Shown: positions 25,690 to 33,769 of the stretch, in pieces | Layout of the letters: each line of letters starts with the position of its first letter | Numbering within the stretch: the stretch's first letter is position 1 | Assembly (NCBI GenBank): GCA_947176895.1 | Contig: CAMWSK010000022.1 | Coordinates: 1-39,102, forward strand | Reading direction: 5' to 3' | Length of the DNA: 39,102 nucleotides | From: an uncultured Prevotellaceae bacterium | GTDB taxonomy: Bacteria > Bacteroidota > Bacteroidia > Bacteroidales > Bacteroidaceae | Translations under genes and position numbers: made by a program | The notes under the pieces: generated by a model | Databases searched by the model: none | What the model was told of the DNA's origin: nothing | What the model saw: the letters and a program-made list of their open reading frames with translations, nothing else

Positions 25690-26469
25690 TTAACGCTCGT
25701 AATAGCCAAGGCTTTCGGATATCATACGGGCATAATCACAGATGATGGCGGCATCATTTCTTATGGTCTTGGCAGAAAGCCGTTCCTTGGGGCCGGAAAT
25801 CCAAATGGCTCCGCATGGATATCCCGAATAATTCTTTATGGCCGCTGCGATACATATCACGCCGGTCAGTTCTTCCTCACGGTCCATGGCATAGCCATCC
25901 TGTGCCACGCGTTCCAGTTCCTTCAGATAGGCTTCTCGCGTGGTGATCGTGCGCTCGTTGTAGCGAGTAAATGCCATTTTTTCCAGATACCGGTCTCGGA
26001 TATGGGGCGGCAGACTGGCCATGATGGCTTTCCCCGGTGCGGAACAATGAAGCTCGAACGTCTTTCCGGGAGACAAAGAGAAACTGAAGGTATGGTTTCC
26101 CTGTGCCTGATCGATGAGTATGCCATCCTTCTCGCCCAAAACTCCAAAGCAGGTTGTTTCCCTCACCTGGTCCCGAAGGGTACGCAAATGTGGCAACACG
26201 GTCTCCATCAGTTTGTGTTCGCCCAAGGCCCTGAAACCAAGAGTCAGCATTTTACAGGTAAGTGAATAGCGCTTTGTCTCCTCATTATACCGAAGATAAC
26301 CCAAACGGGTAAAGGTGTTCAGCAAGCGGTAAACGGTAGTCTGGGACATGTCCAGTTCGTTCTTAATGCTCTGTAGTGTTTCCCCATCCGTGTGTTCGGA
26401 AAGGTATTCCAGCACCGCCATGCTCTTCTCCAGAATGGGGACTTTATAGTTGACTTCCTGATTGTCCAT
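25690..26469 (-). CDS. IclR family transcriptional regulator
   Basis: 259 residues from ATG 26469 (MDNQEVNYKVPILEKSMAVL). The frame is open 47 codons upstream, but that region holds the promoter. An N-terminal winged helix (about 12-80, with SQTTVYRLLNTFTRLGYLRY as the recognition part) is followed by the IclR effector-binding domain (about 85-259), with the typical CSAPGKAIMASLP and GVICIAAAI segments. IclR proteins usually sense small acids or sugar acids and control catabolic operons. It is the first gene of the operon, 49 bases before the di-heme propeller gene, so it likely regulates itself and the four genes that follow. Confidence 0.93.
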   Translation of the reverse strand: MDNQEVNYKVPILEKSMAVLEYLSEHTDGETLQSIKNELDMSQTTVYRLLNTFTRLGYLRYNEETKRYSLTCKMLTLGFRALGEHKLMETVLPHLRTLRDQVRETTCFGVLGEKDGILIDQAQGNHTFSFSLSPGKTFELHCSAPGKAIMASLPPHIRDRYLEKMAFTRYNERTITTREAYLKELERVAQDGYAMDREEELTGVICIAAAIKNYSGYPCGAIWISGPKERLSAKTIRNDAAIICDYARMISESLGYYER

Positions 26470-26515
26470 AGATGTTTTAATTTTCCTTATTTGGAATATC
26501 GTTTCATATCCGGAA

Positions 26516-26546
26516 CAAAGATATATAATTATTCTTTGATTGCAAA
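26516..26546 (-). promoter_or_regulatory. Promoter of the iclR/cytochrome operon
   Basis: On the minus strand: TTTG (26546-26543), 19 bases, then TATCTTTG (26523-26516). This is a full Bacteroidetes -33/-7 match. Transcription would start about 40 bases before the iclR ATG, which leaves room for autoregulation. It is the only strong promoter match I found for the five-gene operon. Confidence 0.65.
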
Positions 26547-26592
26547 CGTATTTCAGGAAGTTTTTTTTGTGAAAGGTGAAAGAAATAAAAGA

Positions 26593-26649
26593 CGAGATGC
26601 AACTTTCCATATTCAGGTACCCGTCCCTATCATGGAAAATTGCATCTCG
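26593..26649 (-). terminator. Long-stem terminator after nrdG
   Basis: 18-base arms at 26593-26610 and 26632-26649 match with one mismatch, and the 21-base loop contains GGTACC. On the minus strand the stem is followed by CTTTTATTTCTTTC. It sits 61 bases past the nrdG stop and upstream of the iclR promoter. The long stem is unusual for a plain terminator. Confidence 0.65.
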
Positions 26650-26710
26650 CTTAAGTCAATATTCTGAAATCCGCAGGATTTATCCGTGTTGTGGTCCCCC
26701 TATTCCTATA

Positions 26711-27220
26711 TTAAAACGTATGTGGGCTGTGGTACCCGCTCAGCACCACCTCACCTTTCCGCAACGAAGCGGGAACATCAATGATACGCTGATTGTCGGA
26801 GCCTCGGAAATGCAGGTTTTCATTGCGGCGGGCAGCGACGAAAGGACCGTCCACCAGCACGTCGATGTGCTTAAGCAAGTTGGCGTATTTCTCTTCATTC
26901 ACCAGTTCCTCCCACAAGAAGCCCGTATACACCCAAATGGTCTTTGTGCTCTCGGCCTTTATGCGCCGGGCCAACTCTCCGAACGCTTCAGCCTGATACA
27001 GCGGGTCTCCGCCCGTGAAGGTGACATCGGCAAAGGGGTCGGCAAGCAATTGTCCGGCAAGTTCGTCAACGGTGTAAGGCTCTCCACCGTTCATGGACCA
27101 AGACTGGGGATTGTGACAGCCGGGGCAAGCGTGCAGACATCCGGCACAATAAACACTATTGCGAAAGCCGGGACCATCCACTGTGGTTTCCTCCACAACT
27201 TTTAATACTCGTATATCCAT
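26711..27220 (-). CDS. nrdG: Anaerobic ribonucleotide reductase activating enzyme
   Basis: Radical SAM enzyme that makes the glycyl radical on NrdD. 169 residues from ATG 27220 (MDIRVLKVVEETTVDGPGFRNSVY); the frame is open 22 codons upstream but that segment spans the terminator. The 4Fe-4S CxxxCxxC motif is C28, C32 and C35 (CLHACPGC), followed by the NPQSW typical of NrdG, then TFTGGDPLYQ. It lies downstream of nrdD but is separated from it by a strong hairpin, so it may be made at a lower level than NrdD. Confidence 0.96.
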   Translation of the reverse strand: MDIRVLKVVEETTVDGPGFRNSVYCAGCLHACPGCHNPQSWSMNGGEPYTVDELAGQLLADPFADVTFTGGDPLYQAEAFGELARRIKAESTKTIWVYTGFLWEELVNEEKYANLLKHIDVLVDGPFVAARRNENLHFRGSDNQRIIDVPASLRKGEVVLSGYHSPHTF

Positions 27221-27251
27221 CTTATAAATTGAATCAAACTGTTTGGAATTT

Positions 27252-27282
27252 AAAAAGGACGCGCCCCATCGGCGCGTCCTTT
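27252..27282 (-). terminator. Terminator between nrdD and nrdG
   Basis: AAAGGACGCGCC (27254-27265) and GGCGCGTCCTTT (27271-27282) form a perfect 12-bp stem with a 5-base loop; on the minus strand a T-rich stretch follows. It shares the loop-side sequence CCGATGGGGCG with the hairpin at 38124. It should limit readthrough from nrdD into nrdG. Confidence 0.8.
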
Positions 27283-27316
27283 CCAATCAGGGAGTTATTA
27301 TCTTTTGTTTTATCTC

Positions 27317-29524
27317 TTAATCATGCACCACGCGGTCGTTCAGTTCGGCCAGTTTGGCCTTGTTCCAGCGGTCTGTCGTTCCCACCAGGTAACCGGTGAT
27401 GCGCTGCAAACGGTCGATGTTGGTACTTCCACACTTGGGACACACCTTCAGGTCCTTCTCCGCATTCTCGTACTCGCAGTCCAGACAGCGGTTGCGGGTG
27501 TGGTTCACACTGCCATAGCCGATGTTGTACTTGTCCATCATGTCCACGATACGCATCACGGCCTCGGGATTGTGGGTGGCATCACCGTCAATCTCAACAT
27601 AGAAGATGTGGCCGCCACGGGTAAGATCGTGATAGGGAGCCTCCACCTGAGCCTTGTGAAGGGCGGTACAGTGGTAATAGACGGGCACATGGTTGGAGTT
27701 GGTGTAGTAATCGCGGTCCGTGATGCCGGGGATGATGCCGAACTTCTTCTTGTCGCCACGCGTGAAGCGACCCGACAGACCTTCGGCAGGAGTTGCCAAC
27801 ACGCTGAAGTTATGCTGATAACGGTCAGAGAACTCATTGGCGCGGTCACGCATATAGGTAACGATTCTCAGACCCAGCTGCTGACTTTCCTCGCTCTCTC
27901 CGTGATGCTTTCCGGTGAGAGCCACCAGACACTCGGCCAATCCGATGAAGCCTATACCCAAGGTGCCTTGGTTGATGACAGGAGCTATCGTGTCCGTGGA
28001 CCCCAATTGCTCGCAGTTCATCCACAGACTGCGCATCAGCAAGGGGAACTGCTTGGCATATGCCGTCTTTTGGAACTCGAAGCGGTCGTGCAACTGCCGT
28101 GCGGTGGTCTCAAGCATCTCGTCAAGTTTGGCGAAGAAGGCATCAATGCGCTGCTGTTTATTCTCAACCTTCATGCACTCGATGGCCAAGCCAACAATAT
28201 TGATGGTCGAGAACGAGAGGTTTCCGCGTCCCACGCTGGTCTTCTCTCCAAAACGGTTCTCGAACACACGGGTGCGACATCCCATGGTGGCGCACTCCCA
28301 CATGTATCGTTTGGGGTCGTCTGCACGCCATTTCTCGTTCTGATTATAGGTGGCGTCGAGATTGATGAAGTTGGGGAAGAAGCGGCGGGCCGTCACCTTG
28401 CAGGCCAACTTATAGAGGTCATAGTTGCGGTCCTCGGGCAGATAGCTCACGCCACGCTTCTTTTTCCAGATTTGGATGGGGAAGATGGCCGTCTGCCCGC
28501 TGCCCACGCCTTCGTAGGTGGAGCGGAGAAGCTCGCGGATGACGCAACGTCCCTCGGCGCTGGTGTCGGTGCCATAGTTGATGCTGGAGAACACCACCTG
28601 GTTACCGCCACGCGAATGTATGGTGTTCATGTTGTGGATGAAAGCCTCCATGGCCTGGTGCACGCGGGCCACAGTCTTGTTGATGCAGTGCTGCTTGACA
28701 CGTGAACGCCCTTGATAACCTGCCAGGTCTTGTTCCAAATAATCGTCAATGGGAGCGTTGTAAAGTTCCTCATAGCTCTCGCCCATATAGTCCTCCATCT
28801 TCTTCACCTCTTCTATAAAGGAGCTGCGCACAAAGGGTGCCATATAGAAGTCGAAAGCCGGAATGGCCTGGCCGCCGTGCATTTCGTTCTGGGCGGTCTC
28901 CAGACTGATGCAGGCCAACACAGAGGCCGTCTCGATACGCTTGGCTGCACGGCTCTCGCCATGTCCGGCGCTGAACCCGCCGTGAAGGATGTGGTCGAGG
29001 GGATGTTGCACACAGGTAAGAGACTTGGTGGGATAGTAATCCTTGTCGTGGATATGCAGATAGTTGTTCTTGACGGCGTTGCGGGCTTCCTCGCTCAACA
29101 GGAAATCATCCACGAAGGGCTTGGTGCTCTCGCTGGCAAACTTCATCATCATACCTGCCGGCGTATCGGCATTCATGTTGGCGTTCTCGCGCGTCACGTC
29201 ATTGCTCTTGATATTGATAATCTCAAGGAAGATGTCGCGTGTCTTGGCCTTGCGGGCGGTGGAGCGTGCCTGCCGATAGGCGATGTAGGCACGGGCCACA
29301 TCCTTGCGGCGGCTCTTCATCAGCTCCAGCTCCACCTCGTCCTGAATCTCCTCCACGCTCATCCGGCTCTTGCCACGATAGGTGATGCGGTCGGTAATCT
29401 GGCTGATGAGTTCGGCATCCTCACCCTCTTCGGTGGCCAGCATGGCTTTGCGGATGGCTGCAGATATCTTGGTTTCGTTGAATCCAACGATTCGCCCGTC
29501 TCTCTTAACTACTGTCTGTATCAT
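27317..29524 (-). CDS. nrdD: Anaerobic ribonucleoside triphosphate reductase
   Basis: Class III enzyme that reduces ribonucleotides to deoxyribonucleotides under anaerobiosis. 735 residues from ATG 29524 (MIQTVVKRDGRIVGFNETK). The N terminus is an ATP-cone (about 3-95). The C-terminal part carries a zinc site (CLDCEYE...CPKCGS) and the glycyl radical site Gly711 in RITGYLVG, 25 residues from the end. All these features are intact, and length is normal. No aerobic class I reductase appears in the window. A promoter match lies just upstream, and nrdG follows after a terminator. Confidence 0.97.
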   Translation of the reverse strand: MIQTVVKRDGRIVGFNETKISAAIRKAMLATEEGEDAELISQITDRITYRGKSRMSVEEIQDEVELELMKSRRKDVARAYIAYRQARSTARKAKTRDIFLEIINIKSNDVTRENANMNADTPAGMMMKFASESTKPFVDDFLLSEEARNAVKNNYLHIHDKDYYPTKSLTCVQHPLDHILHGGFSAGHGESRAAKRIETASVLACISLETAQNEMHGGQAIPAFDFYMAPFVRSSFIEEVKKMEDYMGESYEELYNAPIDDYLEQDLAGYQGRSRVKQHCINKTVARVHQAMEAFIHNMNTIHSRGGNQVVFSSINYGTDTSAEGRCVIRELLRSTYEGVGSGQTAIFPIQIWKKKRGVSYLPEDRNYDLYKLACKVTARRFFPNFINLDATYNQNEKWRADDPKRYMWECATMGCRTRVFENRFGEKTSVGRGNLSFSTINIVGLAIECMKVENKQQRIDAFFAKLDEMLETTARQLHDRFEFQKTAYAKQFPLLMRSLWMNCEQLGSTDTIAPVINQGTLGIGFIGLAECLVALTGKHHGESEESQQLGLRIVTYMRDRANEFSDRYQHNFSVLATPAEGLSGRFTRGDKKKFGIIPGITDRDYYTNSNHVPVYYHCTALHKAQVEAPYHDLTRGGHIFYVEIDGDATHNPEAVMRIVDMMDKYNIGYGSVNHTRNRCLDCEYENAEKDLKVCPKCGSTNIDRLQRITGYLVGTTDRWNKAKLAELNDRVVHD

Positions 29525-29571
29525 TTTCTTCTGTGTGTGTTTGGTTTTTCTTTTTGTCAAAGTTGCGAGTG

Positions 29572-29603
29572 CAAAGATATGAAAAGGAAATCAACTACAA
29601 AAA
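29572..29603 (-). promoter_or_regulatory. nrdD promoter
   Basis: On the minus strand a TTTTTG (29603-29598) is followed after 18 bases by TATCTTTG (29579-29572). A short dyad TTGC-N4-GCAA (29564-29575) overlaps the -7 element and could be an operator for an anaerobic or redox regulator, but no family is assigned. Confidence 0.55.
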
Positions 29604-29613
29604 GAAAACGCCA

Positions 29614-29660
29614 AGAAAATTCCCCATAAAGCAAAACTTTTCATTTCGCTTTACGGGGAA
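29614..29660 (-). terminator. Terminator of the GH31 gene
   Basis: TTCCCCATAAAGC (29620-29632) pairs with GCTTTACGGGGAA (29648-29660) over 12 of 13 positions. On the minus strand it is followed by TTTTC. It lies about 80 bases past the GH31 stop. Confidence 0.7.
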
Positions 29661-29738
29661 AATTTTCCAATAATTTTACTAACTGATTAAAATTTAGTTA
29701 TTTGAATTTCAAAACAAATTAAAAAGTTTTCCAAAACA

Positions 29739-32700
29739 TCAAAAGGACACAACATTCATATACTTATCCACCAGCATACCATCCTTAACCGTCAGCACTA
29801 CCTTTCCGGCACGTTTCGCGCGGAACTTGATGGTCAGGAAGGCACCGTCTCCCTCCAAAGGATGCTGTTCCCCGAGATTCACGAAGGTGGGATAGAGAGC
29901 CTTCTGTCCGTTGGTGTGCAGACGGTCATAGGTCATGTTGTACATCTGCTGCAGACTCTCGGCAGGCTCCACGCCCACGTACTCCAAGTCGTTGGCATCA
30001 TAGGGGATGCAGAGGCTGAGGGCGTTCACGCTCTTCAGTCCCTTGCCCGTGAGGGTGAACAGCACCTCGTCGCCGGCCTTATATGAGGTCTTGTCCAAAG
30101 CATACGTCACACTTCCGGCCACGTCGTCCACCTTGCGGTCGCTCGCGCCGCCCTCCAGCTCAACGGCCACAGCCGAAATGTCATAGGCGTCGATCAGACC
30201 GTTGCCGTTCAGGTCGCCCTTGGAAATGTAACCCTCGAAGTCACCGTCGCCCTGACGCAGTCCTGTGTAGTTCATATAAGAGGTAAGGTCGTTCTCGTCC
30301 AGCTTGCCATCCTGGTTGATGTCGCCGGGGATGAAGAAATCGGAACCGGGCTTGCGGAAGATGTAAAGCTCCTGGCCGCTGCCGAAATCTCCGCGAGCCT
30401 TGGTCACGCTGAAGCGCACATAGCGGGCAGTGGGTTCGCCCTCGAAGATGAACTCCTTCTTCTCCCCGTCGGCCTGCCAGTTCACGCTGCCGGCCTCGGT
30501 CCAGTTCTTGCGGTCGAGGCTGTAGGCGATGGCGGCCTCCTGGATGGTGCCGTTGCCGGCATCGGTGCGGGGCATGTACCACATCTTGTCCAGCGTGTTC
30601 ACGCTCTTCAGGTCGGCAATCAGCTCGAAGGGTACGGCCTTGCCGTCCCAGCTGGTGTGCCACTGCGACCCTTCGTCGAAGTCGAACAGGCGACCGACGC
30701 CATGTCCGCCTTGGTTCTTACAGCTGGTCTGCCCCTTGATTCCGCGGATGGCAAACTCCAAGGGATTGCTCTTGGTGGTCACGGCCACAGCATGCCACTC
30801 GCTCTTGCCGTCCTTGTTCACGGCGCGGACCTCGAAAGCATAGGTGGTTTCGGGTGTGAGGTCCTCGAAGGTGTAGGCGGTCTGACGGATTTCACCATAG
30901 GTCTGTCCGCCGAAGGCCACCTCGTAATAGTCGGCATTGCTTTGGGCATCCCAGGCCAGCGTCAGGTCATAGGCATTGGTCTGCGCAGCTTTGACTGCAG
31001 GAGCCTGCAGGGCGCCGGTGCTCTTGAGCAGTTGGTTCTCGGTGTTCACGCTCACGCCGGTAGCGTTCAGTTCGATGCCGTTGGCGGTAATGTCGGTCTC
31101 GGCCAGGTTAACCATCAGTCCGGTGATGTCCATATGTTCGATGTCGCTCTTGCCAAAGTAGTAGCTGTTGGGCGTACTCATCAGGGCCTTGTAGCTGTCG
31201 GCACGGGTCAGAGCCACCTTCTTCTTGCCCACCCTGGCAGTCACTTTCTTAGGCATTTGGCTGCAATAGACGTTCAGCACGGTGGACTTGGCGGGGTGGA
31301 AACCCTCGAAACCGCCCTCGGTGGGAGCCACGGTAACGCAGAGGTTGCCCTTCTCGTCCATCTGCTGGCTGACGGTGGTCAGCGTATTCTCGCCGCCGAG
31401 GTAAGCTTGTGTGGTGCCGTCGTCGTCATACTCGGTGAAAGCATATTCACCCACGGCGGGATAGATGTCATAGCTGCGGAAGGAAGCGTCCATCTCCTTG
31501 ACGGTGTTGGTAGACTTGTGCATGGGAATGATTGCGCCGCGCTTCACCAGCACGGGGGTCTTCCACAGAGGGGCATCGAAGTCGTTCAGAATCCGGCCGC
31601 CCTCGTACACACGTCCGGTGAAGAAGTCCACCCACTGGCCTTGGGGCAGATAGATGCCGTTGCGGATATCGTTGCCCTCCTTGTCCATCTTCGTTTCCTT
31701 ATATATAGGGGCTACCAGGATAGAGGGGCCGAACATAAACTGATACCGGGTGGCCGTGCCGCGCGTATAGGCATTGTCCTCCTCCAGGAACATGGCACGA
31801 ATCATGGGCTTGCCGTCCACGGCCTCGCGGGCGATGCTGTAGGCATAGGGCATCAGCCGGCTCTTAAGCTTCAGCCACCAGCGGTTGATGCTTGTGGCGG
31901 GCTCGCCCAGCGCCTGGGGATATTTGGGGTTGCTGCCCCACCCGTCCATGTTCAGTTCCATGGGCGTGAAGGTCTTCCACTGGAAGTCGCGCACGTTCAC
32001 GGGCACGTTCTTGCCTCCGAAGATGCCGTCCATGTCACTGGTGATGTTGGGCTGGCCGCTCAGTCCGCTGCCGATGTAGGTGGGGATGTGGAAGCGGATA
32101 TACTCCCAGTTGCCGCCCGTCTGGTCGCCGGTCCAGATGCCGGCATAGCGTTGTGTGCCGGCCCATCCGTCCAGCGAGATGATGAAGGGACGGGCATCGT
32201 TGCCGTAATAGGGCATGATGTGGCCCACATCGGCCACGCCGTTCAGGCCGAAGCTGTAGCCGGCGCCCACCCAGGCCACGTCGGTCTTGAGCACACGCAC
32301 GCCGGCATCGCGCACCTCGCGCACGATATCGCGCTGAAGCAATGCCTCCACGCCCTCCTTGGGATGCAGGTCGCTTTGGGTCCACAAGCCGATTTCCACA
32401 CCCTTGGAGCGTGCGTAATCGCCGAACTCTTTCAGGTTCTGTACGTTGCCTTCCAGGGTTTCGGTCTGTCCGTAGCCGGCTCCGTAGCCGTCGTTGGGCA
32501 GGAACCATCCCAGGGGCATGTCGTTGTCCAGATAGCGGTCGATGGCTGCACGGGCCGAGAACTGGTAGTTGTCCAGCTCGCCGTTCAGGCTTTCCTTCAC
32601 GCCGCCGTTGTCTTTCTGGCTCTCGTTATAGCGCTTGCCGTCCTCATAGGCCATGAAGCCCTTCTCGTTCTCCGTCCAATAGTCGCGGTTGTAGGCATTC

Positions 32701-33452
32701 AGGTGGCCCTGATAGAAACCGAACTTGGGCAGCAGCACGGGGTTGCCGGTGAGCTGGTAGAAATCATTGAGCAAGGCCACGGGACCCGCGTTGAACATGA
32801 AGAAGTAGTCGGCATAGTCCGTGTCGTGGGTCAGGATGGTCTTGTCGGCCTCGCTACTGCCGAAGTCATACGAGCCGGGGGCGAAAGTATAGCCCATCAC
32901 GCCATAGCCCGCCGTGCTCCAATAGAAAGGGGTGGGACTGGCCACACCGCCGTCCACCCAGTTGTTGGTGTTGACGATGGCGATGGTCTTTCCTGCATGG
33001 CTGAAGCGGCCGTTCTGCACACCGCCGCCGTAGAAGTTCTCTCCCTCCTGCTTGGTAAGGATAAGTTGGGTGTTTTTCTTGTTAAACTTGGGGGCGGAGA
33101 TATGCAAGCCCCCGGGCAGTCCCTCGACCACGTCAAGCGAACCGTCGGCCAGGTTGATGCGCACCTTCACCTCGCCGGTGCTCACTTCCTGTCCGTCCAC
33201 ACTGACCTGCACAACCTTACGAGGATTGTCCACAAGAATCTGAGCCTCGGGGCGGGCCTGCGGATCACGCAGGATGCCACCGTTGGGGTCTTGGAACAGA
33301 CGGAAGATGTTGGGACCATAGAAGTCCACATAAATCATCTGCCCGTTGTCCAGACGGGCCTGGGCAGTGGTCTTGTTGAGCTGCGACACCTGGGCCTCGG
33401 CCACAGAGGCCAGACCGAAGAGGGCAGCGGCAAGAATAGATAATTTTTTCAT
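29739..33452 (-). CDS. Secreted GH31 glycoside hydrolase with FN3, F5/8-type, dockerin and cohesin modules
   Basis: 1237 residues with a signal peptide (1-20). The GH31 domain (about 30-700) keeps the nucleophile Asp391 in KTDVAW and the acid/base Asp443 in WTGDQTG. This family includes alpha-glucosidases, alpha-xylosidases and related enzymes; the substrate is not readable. After the GH31 C-terminal beta domains come an FN3 module (about 815-895) and a discoidin/F5-8 type carbohydrate-binding module (about 897-1032). A type I dockerin follows, with two calcium loops (GDINQDGKLDENDL at about 1043, GDLNGNGLIDAYDI at about 1079), and finally a cohesin-like beta domain (about 1112-1235). Dockerin followed by cohesin in one enzyme is unusual and suggests homotypic or internal docking. 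It is a single-gene unit. Confidence 0.92.
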   Translation of the reverse strand: MKKLSILAAALFGLASVAEAQVSQLNKTTAQARLDNGQMIYVDFYGPNIFRLFQDPNGGILRDPQARPEAQILVDNPRKVVQVSVDGQEVSTGEVKVRINLADGSLDVVEGLPGGLHISAPKFNKKNTQLILTKQEGENFYGGGVQNGRFSHAGKTIAIVNTNNWVDGGVASPTPFYWSTAGYGVMGYTFAPGSYDFGSSEADKTILTHDTDYADYFFMFNAGPVALLNDFYQLTGNPVLLPKFGFYQGHLNAYNRDYWTENEKGFMAYEDGKRYNESQKDNGGVKESLNGELDNYQFSARAAIDRYLDNDMPLGWFLPNDGYGAGYGQTETLEGNVQNLKEFGDYARSKGVEIGLWTQSDLHPKEGVEALLQRDIVREVRDAGVRVLKTDVAWVGAGYSFGLNGVADVGHIMPYYGNDARPFIISLDGWAGTQRYAGIWTGDQTGGNWEYIRFHIPTYIGSGLSGQPNITSDMDGIFGGKNVPVNVRDFQWKTFTPMELNMDGWGSNPKYPQALGEPATSINRWWLKLKSRLMPYAYSIAREAVDGKPMIRAMFLEEDNAYTRGTATRYQFMFGPSILVAPIYKETKMDKEGNDIRNGIYLPQGQWVDFFTGRVYEGGRILNDFDAPLWKTPVLVKRGAIIPMHKSTNTVKEMDASFRSYDIYPAVGEYAFTEYDDDGTTQAYLGGENTLTTVSQQMDEKGNLCVTVAPTEGGFEGFHPAKSTVLNVYCSQMPKKVTARVGKKKVALTRADSYKALMSTPNSYYFGKSDIEHMDITGLMVNLAETDITANGIELNATGVSVNTENQLLKSTGALQAPAVKAAQTNAYDLTLAWDAQSNADYYEVAFGGQTYGEIRQTAYTFEDLTPETTYAFEVRAVNKDGKSEWHAVAVTTKSNPLEFAIRGIKGQTSCKNQGGHGVGRLFDFDEGSQWHTSWDGKAVPFELIADLKSVNTLDKMWYMPRTDAGNGTIQEAAIAYSLDRKNWTEAGSVNWQADGEKKEFIFEGEPTARYVRFSVTKARGDFGSGQELYIFRKPGSDFFIPGDINQDGKLDENDLTSYMNYTGLRQGDGDFEGYISKGDLNGNGLIDAYDISAVAVELEGGASDRKVDDVAGSVTYALDKTSYKAGDEVLFTLTGKGLKSVNALSLCIPYDANDLEYVGVEPAESLQQMYNMTYDRLHTNGQKALYPTFVNLGEQHPLEGDGAFLTIKFRAKRAGKVVLTVKDGMLVDKYMNVVSF

Positions 33453-33495
33453 AATATGAATGGTTTTAGGATGATATTAACAATTTAAGTCCTTA

Positions 33496-33503
33496 CAAAG
33501 ATA
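33496..33503 (-). promoter_or_regulatory. GH31 promoter -7 element
   Basis: TATCTTTG on the minus strand, an exact Bacteroidetes -7 match, 43 bases before the GH31 start. No clear -33 TTTG is seen. Confidence 0.5.
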
Positions 33504-33602
33504 CACAATTATTCTTTCCCTTGCCACGCACGGAACGTAATTTTCTCGGACGCTTGTCGAGAGGAATCCCCAAGAGCCCCAAAACATATCATAACGTTCA
33601 TG

Positions 33603-33668
33603 ACAAAACATGAACACGTTTTTGAAAAACATGAACATGTTTTGCCTGAAACATGTTCATGTTTTGCC
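33603..33668. repeat. Phased ACATG repeat array, copy D
   Basis: Three clear units in the 317-base gap between divergent genes, with a possible degenerate fourth from about 33580. Bases 33626-33642 and 33649-33665 are a perfect 17-bp inverted repeat with a 6-base loop, the strongest hairpin of the four arrays. It lies between the GH31 promoter and the lipoprotein promoter and overlaps neither. Confidence 0.85.
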
Positions 33669-33705
33669 ACGGATGTCGCGGTACTCTCGTTTTTCCTGCC
33701 GTTGC

Positions 33706-33736
33706 TTGCCAGATTCGGGAAAAACCGCTACCTTTG
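33706..33736 (+). promoter_or_regulatory. Promoter of the lipoprotein/trmB/trmD genes
   Basis: TTG (33706-33708), 20 bases, then TACCTTTG (33729-33736), an exact -7 match, about 33 bases before the ATG at 33770. Confidence 0.65.
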
Positions 33737-33769
33737 TTTATATATACCTATTCTCTATAATAGAAGACG

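Noticed and set aside
30657..33443. A 928-codon open frame antisense to the GH31 gene
   Set aside because: Its translation is His/Gly/Val-rich with no domain pattern, while the opposite strand encodes a complete enzyme with catalytic residues. It is a by-product of codon bias.
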